DNA of 64,000 nt from Gremmenia infestans (lineage: Eukaryota > Ascomycota > Leotiomycetes > Helotiales > Hamatocanthoscyphaceae). The position numbers and the translations under genes were made by a program. The notes under the pieces were generated by a model, which saw only the letters and a list, made by a program, of their open reading frames with translations, did not search any database and was not told the origin of the DNA. The stretch's first letter is position 1, and every line of letters starts with the position of its first letter. This document shows positions 36,992 to 46,672 of the stretch, piece after piece. Location of the stretch: NCBI GenBank assembly GCA_032629725.1, contig JAFEVB010000025.1, positions 62,001 through 126,000 on the forward strand, written 5' to 3'.

Positions 36992-37532
36992 GAGGATGTA
37001 GATACATAATAGAGTACGGGTTCGAAATGCTGAATAGGGTCAAATTTACTAATTCTAATCCAAATGTTCAACGTACTTGAGTATAAGTATCTCTGGGAAG
37101 GATAGCGTGACAATATATTCCCGACAGTGAACTCATCTTAGGATCGTGCTAAGCTCTGCTTCTCACTTGAGAACTTGGGTCAAATTGGCAACATGAAAGG
37201 GGCACCAATAGCACACGCATATGGGAAAGTATCCAATCAAGTAGAGTGCACACATGGCACCACTCACGCGCATGGCGAACCAGGAACCAGAAGCAGACCG
37301 AGTTTCCATTGCCTTGTAATAGTACAACCACCATAAACCATCTTGATCATCCAGCCCAGTCTTTCCTTGAGATGTATAACGAGAAAATCATTACATCCTG
37401 AATCGATCATCTCAACTCAGAAGCCCATACGCAAACTGAAAATAAAAAAGCGCAAATCCCCCATACACCCTCAAGAACCACAAGGAAATGAAGAAAACAC
37501 GTGTATTATTGTTGCCTCACGCGACCACAATC
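36992..37532. other. Convergent 3' intergenic region
   Basis: About 540 bp between two converging genes. It probably holds both 3' UTRs. No gene or repeat recognised. Confidence 0.5.
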
Positions 37533-38466
37533 TCAAGCCTCAATCTTCTTCTTCTTTTGCTCGACCTTTAGGAGCAGAGCGCGGTTGATGTGTGGCAGAA
37601 CACCCCCAAAGGCGATGGTGGCGCGGATCAGGGTATCGAGTTCTTCGTCACCACGGATGGCGAGTTGGAGATGGCGGGGAGTGATGCGCTTGACCTTGAG
37701 ATCCTTGGCGGCGTTCTATCAAAAAGAAACAAGGGATTAGCATTTGGCAGATGTCCAATAGCCAAGATCCACATATCTCGTGAAATTAGGCAGAAATGGA
37801 ATGACTCACTCCTGCAAGTTCGAGGACTTCGGCAGTCAGATATTCGAGGACTGCAGTCACATAGACGGCAGCCTTGGCTCCAACGCGCATCTTGTTTTGG
37901 GTGTTGTTCTTGAGGAAACGCTTGACACGACCGCAGGGGAACTGGAAAATCGCATATTAGCAGGTGTCGCACATTCCAGAAAATGTCAACAATGGATCAA
38001 GCGAATCGAGATTGGAAATTTGGTGGCTGGGAGAAGATATAGACATATGTATTCATAGAGGAATCGGATTGTTGATATTCGAGGCGCGTCGCAGATCTCG
38101 AAGGGGACGATGGTGGATTCGCGGATTGTGATAGATGGCGGGGTTGTAGTTGATATTGCGCATCGCATGCAGAGGTCGGAATCGGTCCCTCGAAAGGATT
38201 TTGTTGTTGTTGTTGATGGTGCTGGTGGTGGTGATAACGCGACATGGCGGGGTGTACAGAAGACGGACGACGTCCCACATCGATGCAAACCTCCAACCTT
38301 CGCAAAACCGTGGGAAAAGTGCATCTACAGGCAAAATAGAGATTTTCGCAATACTAACCTGGAGACCAGCCTTGCTGGAGTGCGATTGCTGTTTCTTTCC
38401 TCCATCAGCGCCGACCTTGCCTCCCGAAGACTTTCCGCCCGAAGACTTTCCTTTGCCGCCAGCCAT
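37533..38466 (-). CDS. HTZ1: Histone H2A.Z variant
   Basis: Replacement histone deposited at promoters by SWR-type remodellers. Exons: 38466-38359, 37941-37810, 37715-37533; 140 residues. The N-terminal tail is Gly/Lys-rich (MAGGKGKSSGGK) and ends SKAGLQ. The splice continues with FPCGRVKRFLKNNTQNKMR, then VGAKAAVYVTAVLEYLTAE and ELAGNAAKDLKVKRI across the second splice. RITPRHLQLAIRGDEELD and GGVLPHIN are diagnostic of H2A.Z rather than canonical H2A. The first intron is long (417 nt) compared with the 45-80 nt introns around it. This gene and its two upstream neighbours look like conserved core genome, in contrast to the accessory blocks on either side. Confidence 0.97.
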
Positions 38467-39422
38467 TGTTGGATGTTGTGGTGGTGGTGGTTATGTTTGT
38501 CGTGGTGGTGGAATTTTTTGTAAATGGATGTTGGTGGAATTGAAGTTGTCTGGATGGATACTTGGGTGGTGGATGTGGTGGATGTGGTGGATGTACTGGA
38601 TGTCCTGGATGTTGATTGTGGTTGGGCGAGAAGAGGCGCGTTGATGCGAAGATATGCGCTGGTACTGTACGCTGGTACTAGCGTGAATCCCAAGACTGAG
38701 GAGCCAGCCAGCCCAAGCGAGACTGTAGGAGGTGGAGGGAGTACGAGGAAGAGATGGGAAAACACCACCACTTTGCATGTCAGAAACATGAAAATGGGCT
38801 CAAACTGTACATCTCGTGAAGCTGTATCTTTGCAGCCAGATACCGGCACGTGAAAGGGGAAAAGGGGTGGAGATATAGGAAAGTTAAGAGAGCCCCCGGA
38901 GCGTGGTGGAATGCGGGAAAGATGTTGATATTGGCATCTTTCACGCCAACTCCATGCTGGCAAGGGGTAACTGACCTGGTAGGACTCATGATGCCCTCAC
39001 TAAGAGTGTCATGGCCATCTCGAGTTGTTCTGTATTCATGCTGCTGTGGTGCGTTGAAGTTGGTCGTTGATTGATGATCTGCCTCTTTGCATTTCAAGGC
39101 CGCAGTCGTGGGTGCCTGGGTCGAGAGTCACGTGTAGGTCTTGGCCACCTTTTCCTTTCACCCCTCACCCTCACCCTCACTCCTCACTCCACATCCACAT
39201 CCACATCCACACCATAGGATATCTGAAAGCTTAATATACTCTCATTATTGCTAGAATACAGCTTGATTTGCACCTCAATTCCCTCGAGACTGTCCATCCA
39301 TCCTCCCATTCCCGCCCTTCCAAATGCTTTCTCAAACCCCTCTTTATTCTGTACAGTGCCCGCCTTTGCTTTGATGCCACTACTATCCTATTGTTTCCCG
39401 CCTTTGCTACCCCTCTAATGTA
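38467..39422. promoter_or_regulatory. Histone H2A.Z upstream region with minisatellite and CT repeats
   Basis: Contains an imperfect GTGGATGTG-type repeat at about 38566-38611, which lies in the probable 5' UTR, and a run of CACCCT/CATCCA short tandem units at about 39160-39215. A TCACGTG core lies near 39130. Long ORFs here on the minus strand are low-complexity artefacts of the repeats. Confidence 0.5.
38566..38611. repeat. Imperfect GTGGATGTG-type minisatellite
   Basis: Four to five tandem, slightly diverged units (GGATGTGGT, then ACTGGATGTCCT variants) about 100 bp upstream of the H2A.Z start. Confidence 0.75.
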
Positions 39423-42400
39423 TCATTCCTGCAAAGTTATACCCTCCACGTTGTCTTGTAGCAAGTTGACAATGTTTGAACATCCCTCTTCCGTCGCATA
39501 GAACAAGGCTGTCCTCCCGTCTTCATCAGTAATTGTCTTGTCCACTTTGCCGGTCTGCAGTAAGAGCTGGACGATGCTCTCGTATCCCTCTAAAGCAGCT
39601 ATCATCAGAGGCGTTATGCCATAACGACGATACATTATGCCCTGGTTGTTCACGTCAACCCTACCAGTGGCGAGCAAGACCTTCACAAATGCCTCTCTTC
39701 CTCTTGCTACAGCCACCATCAAAGCTGTCCACCCGGACCAATATTTCACATCACCGCAAAACATCGTGTCTGGATTGACTTTGCCAGTCGCAAGTAATAT
39801 CTTAGCTACCCCCTCATGCCCTTCATACGCAGCCATAAGTAATGGCGTCCACTCCCGATCGTCCACAGAGTTGGGATCAACACAGCCTGTTGCGAGCAAC
39901 AGCTCGACTACTGCCTCATGTCCACCTTCACAAGCGAAACTCAGTGGGGTTTTTCCATTCCCACACTTGACGTCTCTTTCTATGCACTTTGAGGTGAGCA
40001 GTTGCTTGACTACCAATAAGTGGCCCTTTGAAGCAGCAAACGATAGTGGTCTCATCCCAAAGTCGGGGTGGCCATAACAGTTGCGCGTAGAATTTACGTC
40101 GACTCCAGGTTTTGCAAGTAGCAGCTTGACTACTTCCTCCTCTCCCTCCTCTGAAGCGAAAGAGAGTGGCGTTCGCCAATCAGGGCTTGGACCCGAAGTT
40201 AAAACGTGCGTCCCGTCTGGGTCAACATCGCTCATAGCGAGTAGTATCTCAACCACTTCAACATGCCCTTTAGCTGCTGCAATCGATAAAGGTGTCCGAT
40301 AGTCGTGAGACTTAGGATCTGGATCCTGCCCCTTGTCGTGTAAGTTCAATATCACGTTTTTCAACCCAAAATGTGCTGCAACGTGCATCCCAACCAATTT
40401 CCTTGCGGCATGTTGGCTAGCACCAATGTTATTGTTATAATTATAACCAGTGTCTTCCGTGACCACTAATACTTGAGTGGAAAACGACAATTTGGCTTCA
40501 CTCTCGACGAGGCTCAATATCAGCGTATCCGCTCCTTTCGAAGCTAGACGTGCATGATGTCCCCAATTCAACGCTGCGTATTTATACAGTGCATAATCTT
40601 CCAATCTTGCCTGGAATTCGTCATTGGTGAGCGCAGGGCCGGCGTCGAATGAGTCAAAGGCAAGATAGGTGAGACATAAATCTGCGATTCCTTCCTGTGC
40701 TTCCGGGAACCACCTTTGGTGTGTCCTTTCGAAATATTCCTGTGTTGTATAGTGAACCAGCCGAATGATGTTACTTTCTTCGTCAACTATCACCAATCCT
40801 GCGCATACCGACGTTATGTCTTCAAGTTCTGGGATGTTTGTTTCATCGAGTTCCGAATCTCCAATTTCAATAGCTAAAGCGTGCAAGAGCTCCGATGTGC
40901 CTAACGGTCGACGCACGAGAGTTATCCAAGATATGACTTGCTCGGCAAGTTCTGAACTGTCTTTCACCTGATGCTTGATTCTCTCCATGGCGTCGTCATA
41001 AGCTTTATCATATGCTTCCGATACCGTCGCATGTTTTTCTGTCGTATGCTCCGGGGGCTCGAGCCTCTTCAAGGCAGTATTGATTGCTTTGAGCGATCTC
41101 TTTCCGACCAGAGATTCAACATATAGCTGCGCAAGTAAGAACCTATCAAATGTCAGCGCGTACTTATATCTAGTGTATTGGGATCACATGCATCCCCTGT
41201 ACAGCTGTGACAATTTTGGCCACTATGGTTTCTTGGATTTCAGGACTCCGTCGAACACATGCTGGTAATCGCGACATGTAGCCGTTGAGGTATATATGTA
41301 CATCATGGTCCCTCGCACGAATCTCTAACCGGTGGCTATTTTCAAACCGACTAATAATCTCAGGAATGAATCTCGAGGTTGCAAACAAATTAAGCCCCGT
41401 ATCTGCCTGGAGGTTAAAGATTTCAGACAAGATTTTCGCCCGGTGTTCATCTTGGCATTCATCGAGAGCGTCAGCAACGATGTAAACCTCGGAACAGAGC
41501 GTAATGACAGACTGGAGTTCCTTGCGTGTTTCATCTCTGGGCATTCGCGTTTGATTGTGCTTATGGCGACGATAGAGAGCCTTGATACTCTCTGGTAGAG
41601 AATGTCGACTTTGGATTAGCTGCTTCAGGATACCTGCAAGTAGAATCTCCAGCTTCTGTTTTTCCTGCCGTCGAAAGTTAAAGTACACGTACGCGATGCC
41701 AACGCTTTCATCGTGCCGAAACCTTGCGTTCAAATCTTCAACCACGATCGAACTAAGGATTGTCTTTCCCGCCCCAGGGATTCCCGGACAGAATAGTGTT
41801 TGCGCTTTGATGCTCGACCAATCTATGTATTCCTTCGAATTAAGTAGCCACAGTCCTGTCCCGTTTTGTCGCCGGCTGATCATATCACTCTGCAGTGATG
41901 CAAAATCAATCGGGCTGATCCAGTCAAGGTTAGCTTGACGTTCCTGATCATCTTGGTGATGTACCAACCTGACCATGTTGTCACTAGTCAATCGTCCATT
42001 GAACGCATTCAGAAGGGTGATGTTGGAAGTAATCCGGCTTCGCAGCTCAGTAATCTCCTCGGGATTCCATTTAAAGCGCTTCCATACCCTCGTAATTCTC
42101 CTGCCAACACCCTCATCTGTAGAAGGCACTTCGCTATTTTTGTCTAGTATTCGCTGCATATTTTCAAGAACATCCCGACAGCTTCTGTCGATGTTGTCCA
42201 AATCTCGCTTTTGCCTTTCGTCAAGCGCCTCTTGTGCAAGGACAACATCGACATCTCCAAGAACAATCGAGAGGCTACGGAGTCTGTTGAATTAGCAGAA
42301 TTCCAAATTCTGTTCGTGAAACGCACTCATGTCCAATAGCCTTGAACTGGCTCGGCGCATTGACGAACTCCTTCCGGATTTTGTTGGCGAGCTCGATCAC

Positions 42401-42436
42401 AGCGAGGAAATCGCCGACGCTGAATCCAAAGCTCAT
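39423..42436 (-). CDS. NACHT-ankyrin protein (fungal NLR/STAND-like)
   Basis: STAND NTPase of the kind implicated in fungal non-self recognition. Exons: 42436-42327, 42283-41192, 41142-39423; 973 residues. The N-terminal domain starts MSFGFSVGDFLAVIELANK and continues with a helical SLSIVLGDVDVVLAQEAL region. The NTPase has Walker A GIPGAGKTIL near residue 206 and Walker B VADALDE near 309. Splicing restores QGMFLLAQLYVESL, a strongly conserved post-NTPase motif, and this requires a GC donor at 41191. From about residue 648 there are eight or nine ankyrin repeats (TPLSIAAAKGHVEVVEILL, TPLLMAAYEGHEGVAKILL and similar) up to the C-terminus. The repeats differ from each other, so they are not recently expanded. 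No HET domain seen. Confidence 0.93.
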
Positions 42437-42864
42437 TTTGTTATATTTGTTTGTGATTATATGGGGGAAATAGAGAGTTTGGTTTTTTTGCAATTGGAAA
42501 CGATGATGCCTAAGAGGCTGAGTCCTGGGGTTTAACGCCTCATTTGCATAAGCTTGCATATGATGCTGCCACTAGGCGATTAGGCTATACTAAGTCATTG
42601 GCTATCAAAGCAGCACAATATATGTCGTGGAACACAGCTTTTCTGAATTATCCAAGGGTTCTTTTCCTATTCAACTTGTATACATTTCCCCACGTTCTAT
42701 TCCGTATGATGCCTCGCTTTCTTCCCAAACCAAAACCTACGCCACAAAATGCCAATCGATCCACGCACATCATTCATATTTCTTGTATACACCATAATCT
42801 CCGGTCAATCCAAACTCTTTTGCGATCGTAAGTAATACAACAGGATACTGCTAGATAAAACCCC
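42437..42864. other. Intergenic region, no gene seen
   Basis: About 430 bp holding the NACHT gene promoter and the 3' end of the RTA1 gene. Short ORFs only. Confidence 0.5.
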
Positions 42865-44080
42865 TTAGTACGCCCGCGGCAGAACGCCGGCAGATAAGGG
42901 GTTTGACTTGTCCATCAATTCAAAGCCATCTGACGTCCGACTTCTGTCGGGCTTTTGCTTCCCCATACCGAAACTAGCATCGTTCCATCTCCCTTGAAAG
43001 GCAAAATGAGGATGGAAAATCGTCTGGCAAGTCGTGGCAATGAATAGCATGCCGCCCTCCAGGATCATGAATATAACTTCGTTGTTCGCCAAGGAGCTGT
43101 GGAACCCTTTCCAGAGCTCTGCTACTCTGAAGCAGGACCGTACGTAGATGGTAAAGGTGGCCACTACGAGTCCTGAAACAATATTCAGGTCAGTATCTAC
43201 ATAAGCAACGAGCGGCAAGTGACTGACCACAAAGAAAAGCCTTCCAAAAGAACGTCTGGCGGAGTTCGAAATGCTTAGCCTCCCGCTCGGTCCAACGCCT
43301 GCGCGCTTGTATAGCAAAGTCGGCACACAAAATGACAAAGACGGACAGGCTGATGACCTGCGAGACCAGACCAGCGATCATGATGTTTATTCCAAGGTCG
43401 CTTGCTTTCTGCGTGTTTGCACCGCTGGCAATGGCGCCTCCAGCCGACTGGAGCAGCAGACTGATCGTATCGCAGCCCATGAATATCAATGTGTATGAGC
43501 GAGGCCTGAGACGGGAGATGTGCACGCCGTATATAACAATTATGCGGCCGAGGCAGAGGTATATGGCAGCGCTGAGAAAGGCAGGGCCGATTGTGAGACC
43601 GACGAGTTGGCTTTGTAGAGCGAGTTGTTAGTAGTTGTGTGGGGTTCTGGGGGTGGGTGGCGCAATGGGTACTCACAGGATAAAAGGCATTTTGGTAAAT
43701 GGGTTATAGTGCATGCTTACACGACTCAAATAACCTACAGCTTCAAGCAGAAGACCGATTATCATGGCCTATATAGTCAGCGAAAAAGAGCGTTATGTTT
43801 GTTTGCTCAAGTGAAGTAAATCTTACAATCATATAACCCCAAGTCTTGAACCGAATACCTAAGAATAGTTGGATGACTGCGTAGATGGCGAAGATACCTG
43901 CCAATACTGCGTTTCCGTAAAGTGTCTAGGGAGGGAGGATCAGCAACTGACGGCCACATACTGCATTAGCAGGTGATAGCTCACTGGAACATATGTGAAA
44001 TGCGCCTCGGACAATGGACACAGTGCAAGCGTGCAATCAACAGGAAGAATCCGAGTGCCATTTGGATATAGGCCACTCAT
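42865..44080 (-). CDS. RTA1-like seven-helix membrane protein
   Basis: Member of the fungal RTA1/RTM1/Rsb1 family of seven-helix plasma-membrane proteins linked to lipid translocation and resistance to membrane-active compounds. Exons: 44080-43985, 43925-43827, 43768-43677, 43610-43228, 43172-42865; 325 residues. Landmarks: a short polar N-terminus with two cysteines, YGNAVLAGIFAIYAVIQLFL (helix 1), IGLLLEAVGYLSRV (helix 2), LVGLTIGPAFLSAAIYLCLG (helix 3), FMGCDTISLLLQSAGG (helix 4, a hallmark segment), GLVVATFTIYVRSCFRVAEL and GMLFIATTCQTIFHP. The hydrophilic tail is typical. The start is the only ATG that gives the conserved N-terminal segment. No sequence link to neighbours. Confidence 0.94.
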
Positions 44081-45291
44081 AGTGACGTCCCGAAATCTTG
44101 TCAATTATAAACAAAGAAAGAACGAGATCTGCAAAAGTCTAATGCGGATTGTAGGAGGCGTGATGAGGACGAGGTACTGTACTAAACACAAAAACAATTA
44201 TACGTAACAACCTGAAAAGAAAGTATAGTATCTAGTGAAATGCGTACAAGAATACAACAGGGAGTAGAAAAGACAGAAGATGCGAAGTGAAGATCAAACG
44301 AGAAAATACTAAATTATCGAAGTCATTAAGTACGAAAAAAGACAATGTTGTAAGCCTCTTGGGATAACAAACGCAAATGCACAAATCACTGCTGTAAGCC
44401 GGCGGTCGTATCCTTATTACTCAGCCTCACACGCATTATCGGGATCGTATGGTATTCTCGCTTCGGGAAGCGCAACCCGTGCTCGCCGACACCGATCAAT
44501 ACGCGCGGTCGGTCGGTCGGTCGAAGGCTTAAATAGGGGGTACATGTATATAATCTGCCTCGGAAAGAGCCAGTCGCGAGATCCCATAATTAATATAAAG
44601 CACGCCGTTTTGAACACTCACTTGCAATACTTATTATGAATCAGACATTTCTGTCGAGCGTTGAGAATCGTCTTAGATATTAAGTATATCCTGTTTCAGT
44701 GTATTCCTTTCAACCTCCAGCAGACTTCTATAAATCCTAACAGTCTAGGTTTCAAGGCGGTTTTGAGGAGACACGCACACGCGAGAATGTCTAAACAAAA
44801 ATCTGTCTAGGATAGAACGACGCATATATTATGGTGCGTTCTAGTTTTGAAGAAATTCTCAGAGAATGTAGGGAATAGAAATCGTTTCGATCTGTACTAC
44901 CGAATAAGTTAATGCGAAAAACCTAGTGGAATAAAATGTCGAGCGCCCAGCGCTTAGATGAGACTCGGGAGATCGTCTTACTTGTGAGTATAAGGTTTAA
45001 GTGGGTCCAACCCCCACCTCCTTTTTGACCCTCAGGTAATATGGGCCTGTGCTTCCACGAGTATATAGCTGGCTCCTGCCGCACTTATTATAGTGCACCT
45101 CCACCTCTAACTTTACATCGCGAGCTTCTTATATGAAACCCTTCTTTGCTCCTGGGTGCGGATAATTAATATGCTAATAGTCTACTCAACACCACGGCTT
45201 CTGGAAGTCTCAAAAGAGACGAAACTAGGTTGGTACAAATTATATTTTCTATCTTCAAACACTCGCTATCCCATCCTCCACTAACTTTCAC
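44081..45291. other. Intergenic region, no gene seen
   Basis: About 1.2 kb. It holds the promoter of the RTA1 gene and the 3' UTR of the SDR gene. A short GGTCG tetramer-like repeat lies at about 44505-44523. No tRNA-like fold found by eye. Confidence 0.5.
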
Positions 45292-46292
45292 TCAAAGCTT
45301 AAACTTAGGGTCGGCGAGCTCATCCTCAGTCCACTGCCACAACTTCCCAGCCAATGTCATGTCCCTTGCAGGTTCCGAACCAGGAGCCTTCTTGCCAACA
45401 GGCTCATAGTACTCCCCGGTCTTGACCTCAGGACTAGTTGCAGCCCACAGCTGGTTACATACACCCTCCTCAACCCCAACCGATGCGAACATATTGGCGA
45501 TTGGGAATATGATCTTGGCCAGGAGAGAAGTTCTAGACAAGGCGTCTTGCAAGCCAGTTCTGACTATCCCGGGATTCAACGAAATAGAGGTGATTTCTGG
45601 GTATCTCCGCGCCAGCTCCTTTGAATGTAGAATGTTCGCAACCTTCGACTGGGCGTAGCGCCTAACAGTCCAAGTTGCTTCCATCGTCGAGCGCAGCTCT
45701 TCGAATTGGATTCCTGCTTGCGGTCGTCCCCTTTGATGTCCCTTAGACGACAATGTAACAATACGGACGTCAGATCCTGGTTCTTGTGCGGTCTTGAGCA
45801 TTGTTCGTAAGAGGAGCTTTGTGAGCAACGCGTGGCCGAGGTGATTTGTGCCAAACTGGATTTCGTAGCCATCGGCAGTTAATCCTGGAGGTACAGCCAT
45901 GATTCCAGCATTATTCATGAGAATGTCGAGACGAGAGCTGCTCGTCAGGAATTGTTTCGCTGCGGAGTGGACCGAGCTGAGAGATGCTAGATCCATTTGT
46001 ACGACTGTGAGGGTAGCATTAGGTACAACAGCAACGATGTCAGCGATAGCTGCAAGTCCCCGTTCCTTGCTTCGAGATCCGATGAAGATATGTGCAGGTT
46101 TGTGTTTCGCGAGTTGGAGTGCTGCTTCTTTTCCAAGACCGGCATTTCCTGTACATCATTGTTTAGCATCTTCTCAACCAAAGGAATCCGCGGAGTGTGC
46201 ATAACAAAGTAATAGGAGAGTCTACCTCCAGTAATAAAGATTACTTTGCCTGAGAGGTCTGGAATATCCGTCGCTGGTGTGAAAGAGGCCAT
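45292..46292 (-). CDS. Short-chain dehydrogenase/reductase, retinol-dehydrogenase-like
   Basis: NAD(P)-dependent Rossmann-fold oxidoreductase. Exons: 46292-46226 and 46148-45292; 307 residues. The cofactor motif TGGNAGLG is created across the single splice. GSRSKERG after the second strand suggests NADP(H) preference. NNAG follows strand 4, the catalytic serine lies in VTLSSKGH, and the YxxxK pair is YAQSK. NPGIVRTGL is the usual segment after strand 6. The C-terminus ends with WTEDELADPKFKL, usual for this fungal subgroup. No signal peptide. The substrate cannot be predicted. Confidence 0.95.
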
Positions 46293-46672
46293 TATTGATT
46301 TTGAGATTTGAGATGTGGTACGATTATGAACACAATGCGGATCAAAAGATGCCTTTACCTTTTCCTCTTATATCTTATACCCCATTGCCTGCTCAGTCTT
46401 TAATGAATCTGAAGAATTTTATCCTACTGAATGAACCTTGTGGTGATGGTCTAACTATTCCAAGATAACAGTCTCTAGAACTCTAACTATTAAAGACAAT
46501 GATCTTCAAAATCTCAACAAGTTGTGAGTCGTGTTCTGAGAGCACTTCGGGGTCGGTGTAACCTCTCCCAGCTTTGCCGTTTTAGGAAAGTGGATTCCCC
46601 AGACATTAGCCGGATCGGGAATAGTGACTAGTCAGGGTTACTTCAAAGTTTCATCACGAGAGAGGAGATACA
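46293..46672. promoter_or_regulatory. Divergent promoter between SDR and Fungal_trans_2 regulator
   Basis: 380 bp between two divergent start codons. No motif identified by eye. Confidence 0.4.

Noticed and set aside
38325..38963. 212-codon minus-strand ORF upstream of H2A.Z
   Set aside because: Low-complexity translation of the GTGGAT minisatellite overlapping the H2A.Z first exon in another frame; no domain.
44400..44620. Possible tRNA or small RNA near the GC-rich patch
   Set aside because: No cloverleaf with B-box could be drawn by eye; the patch is a GGTCG short repeat.
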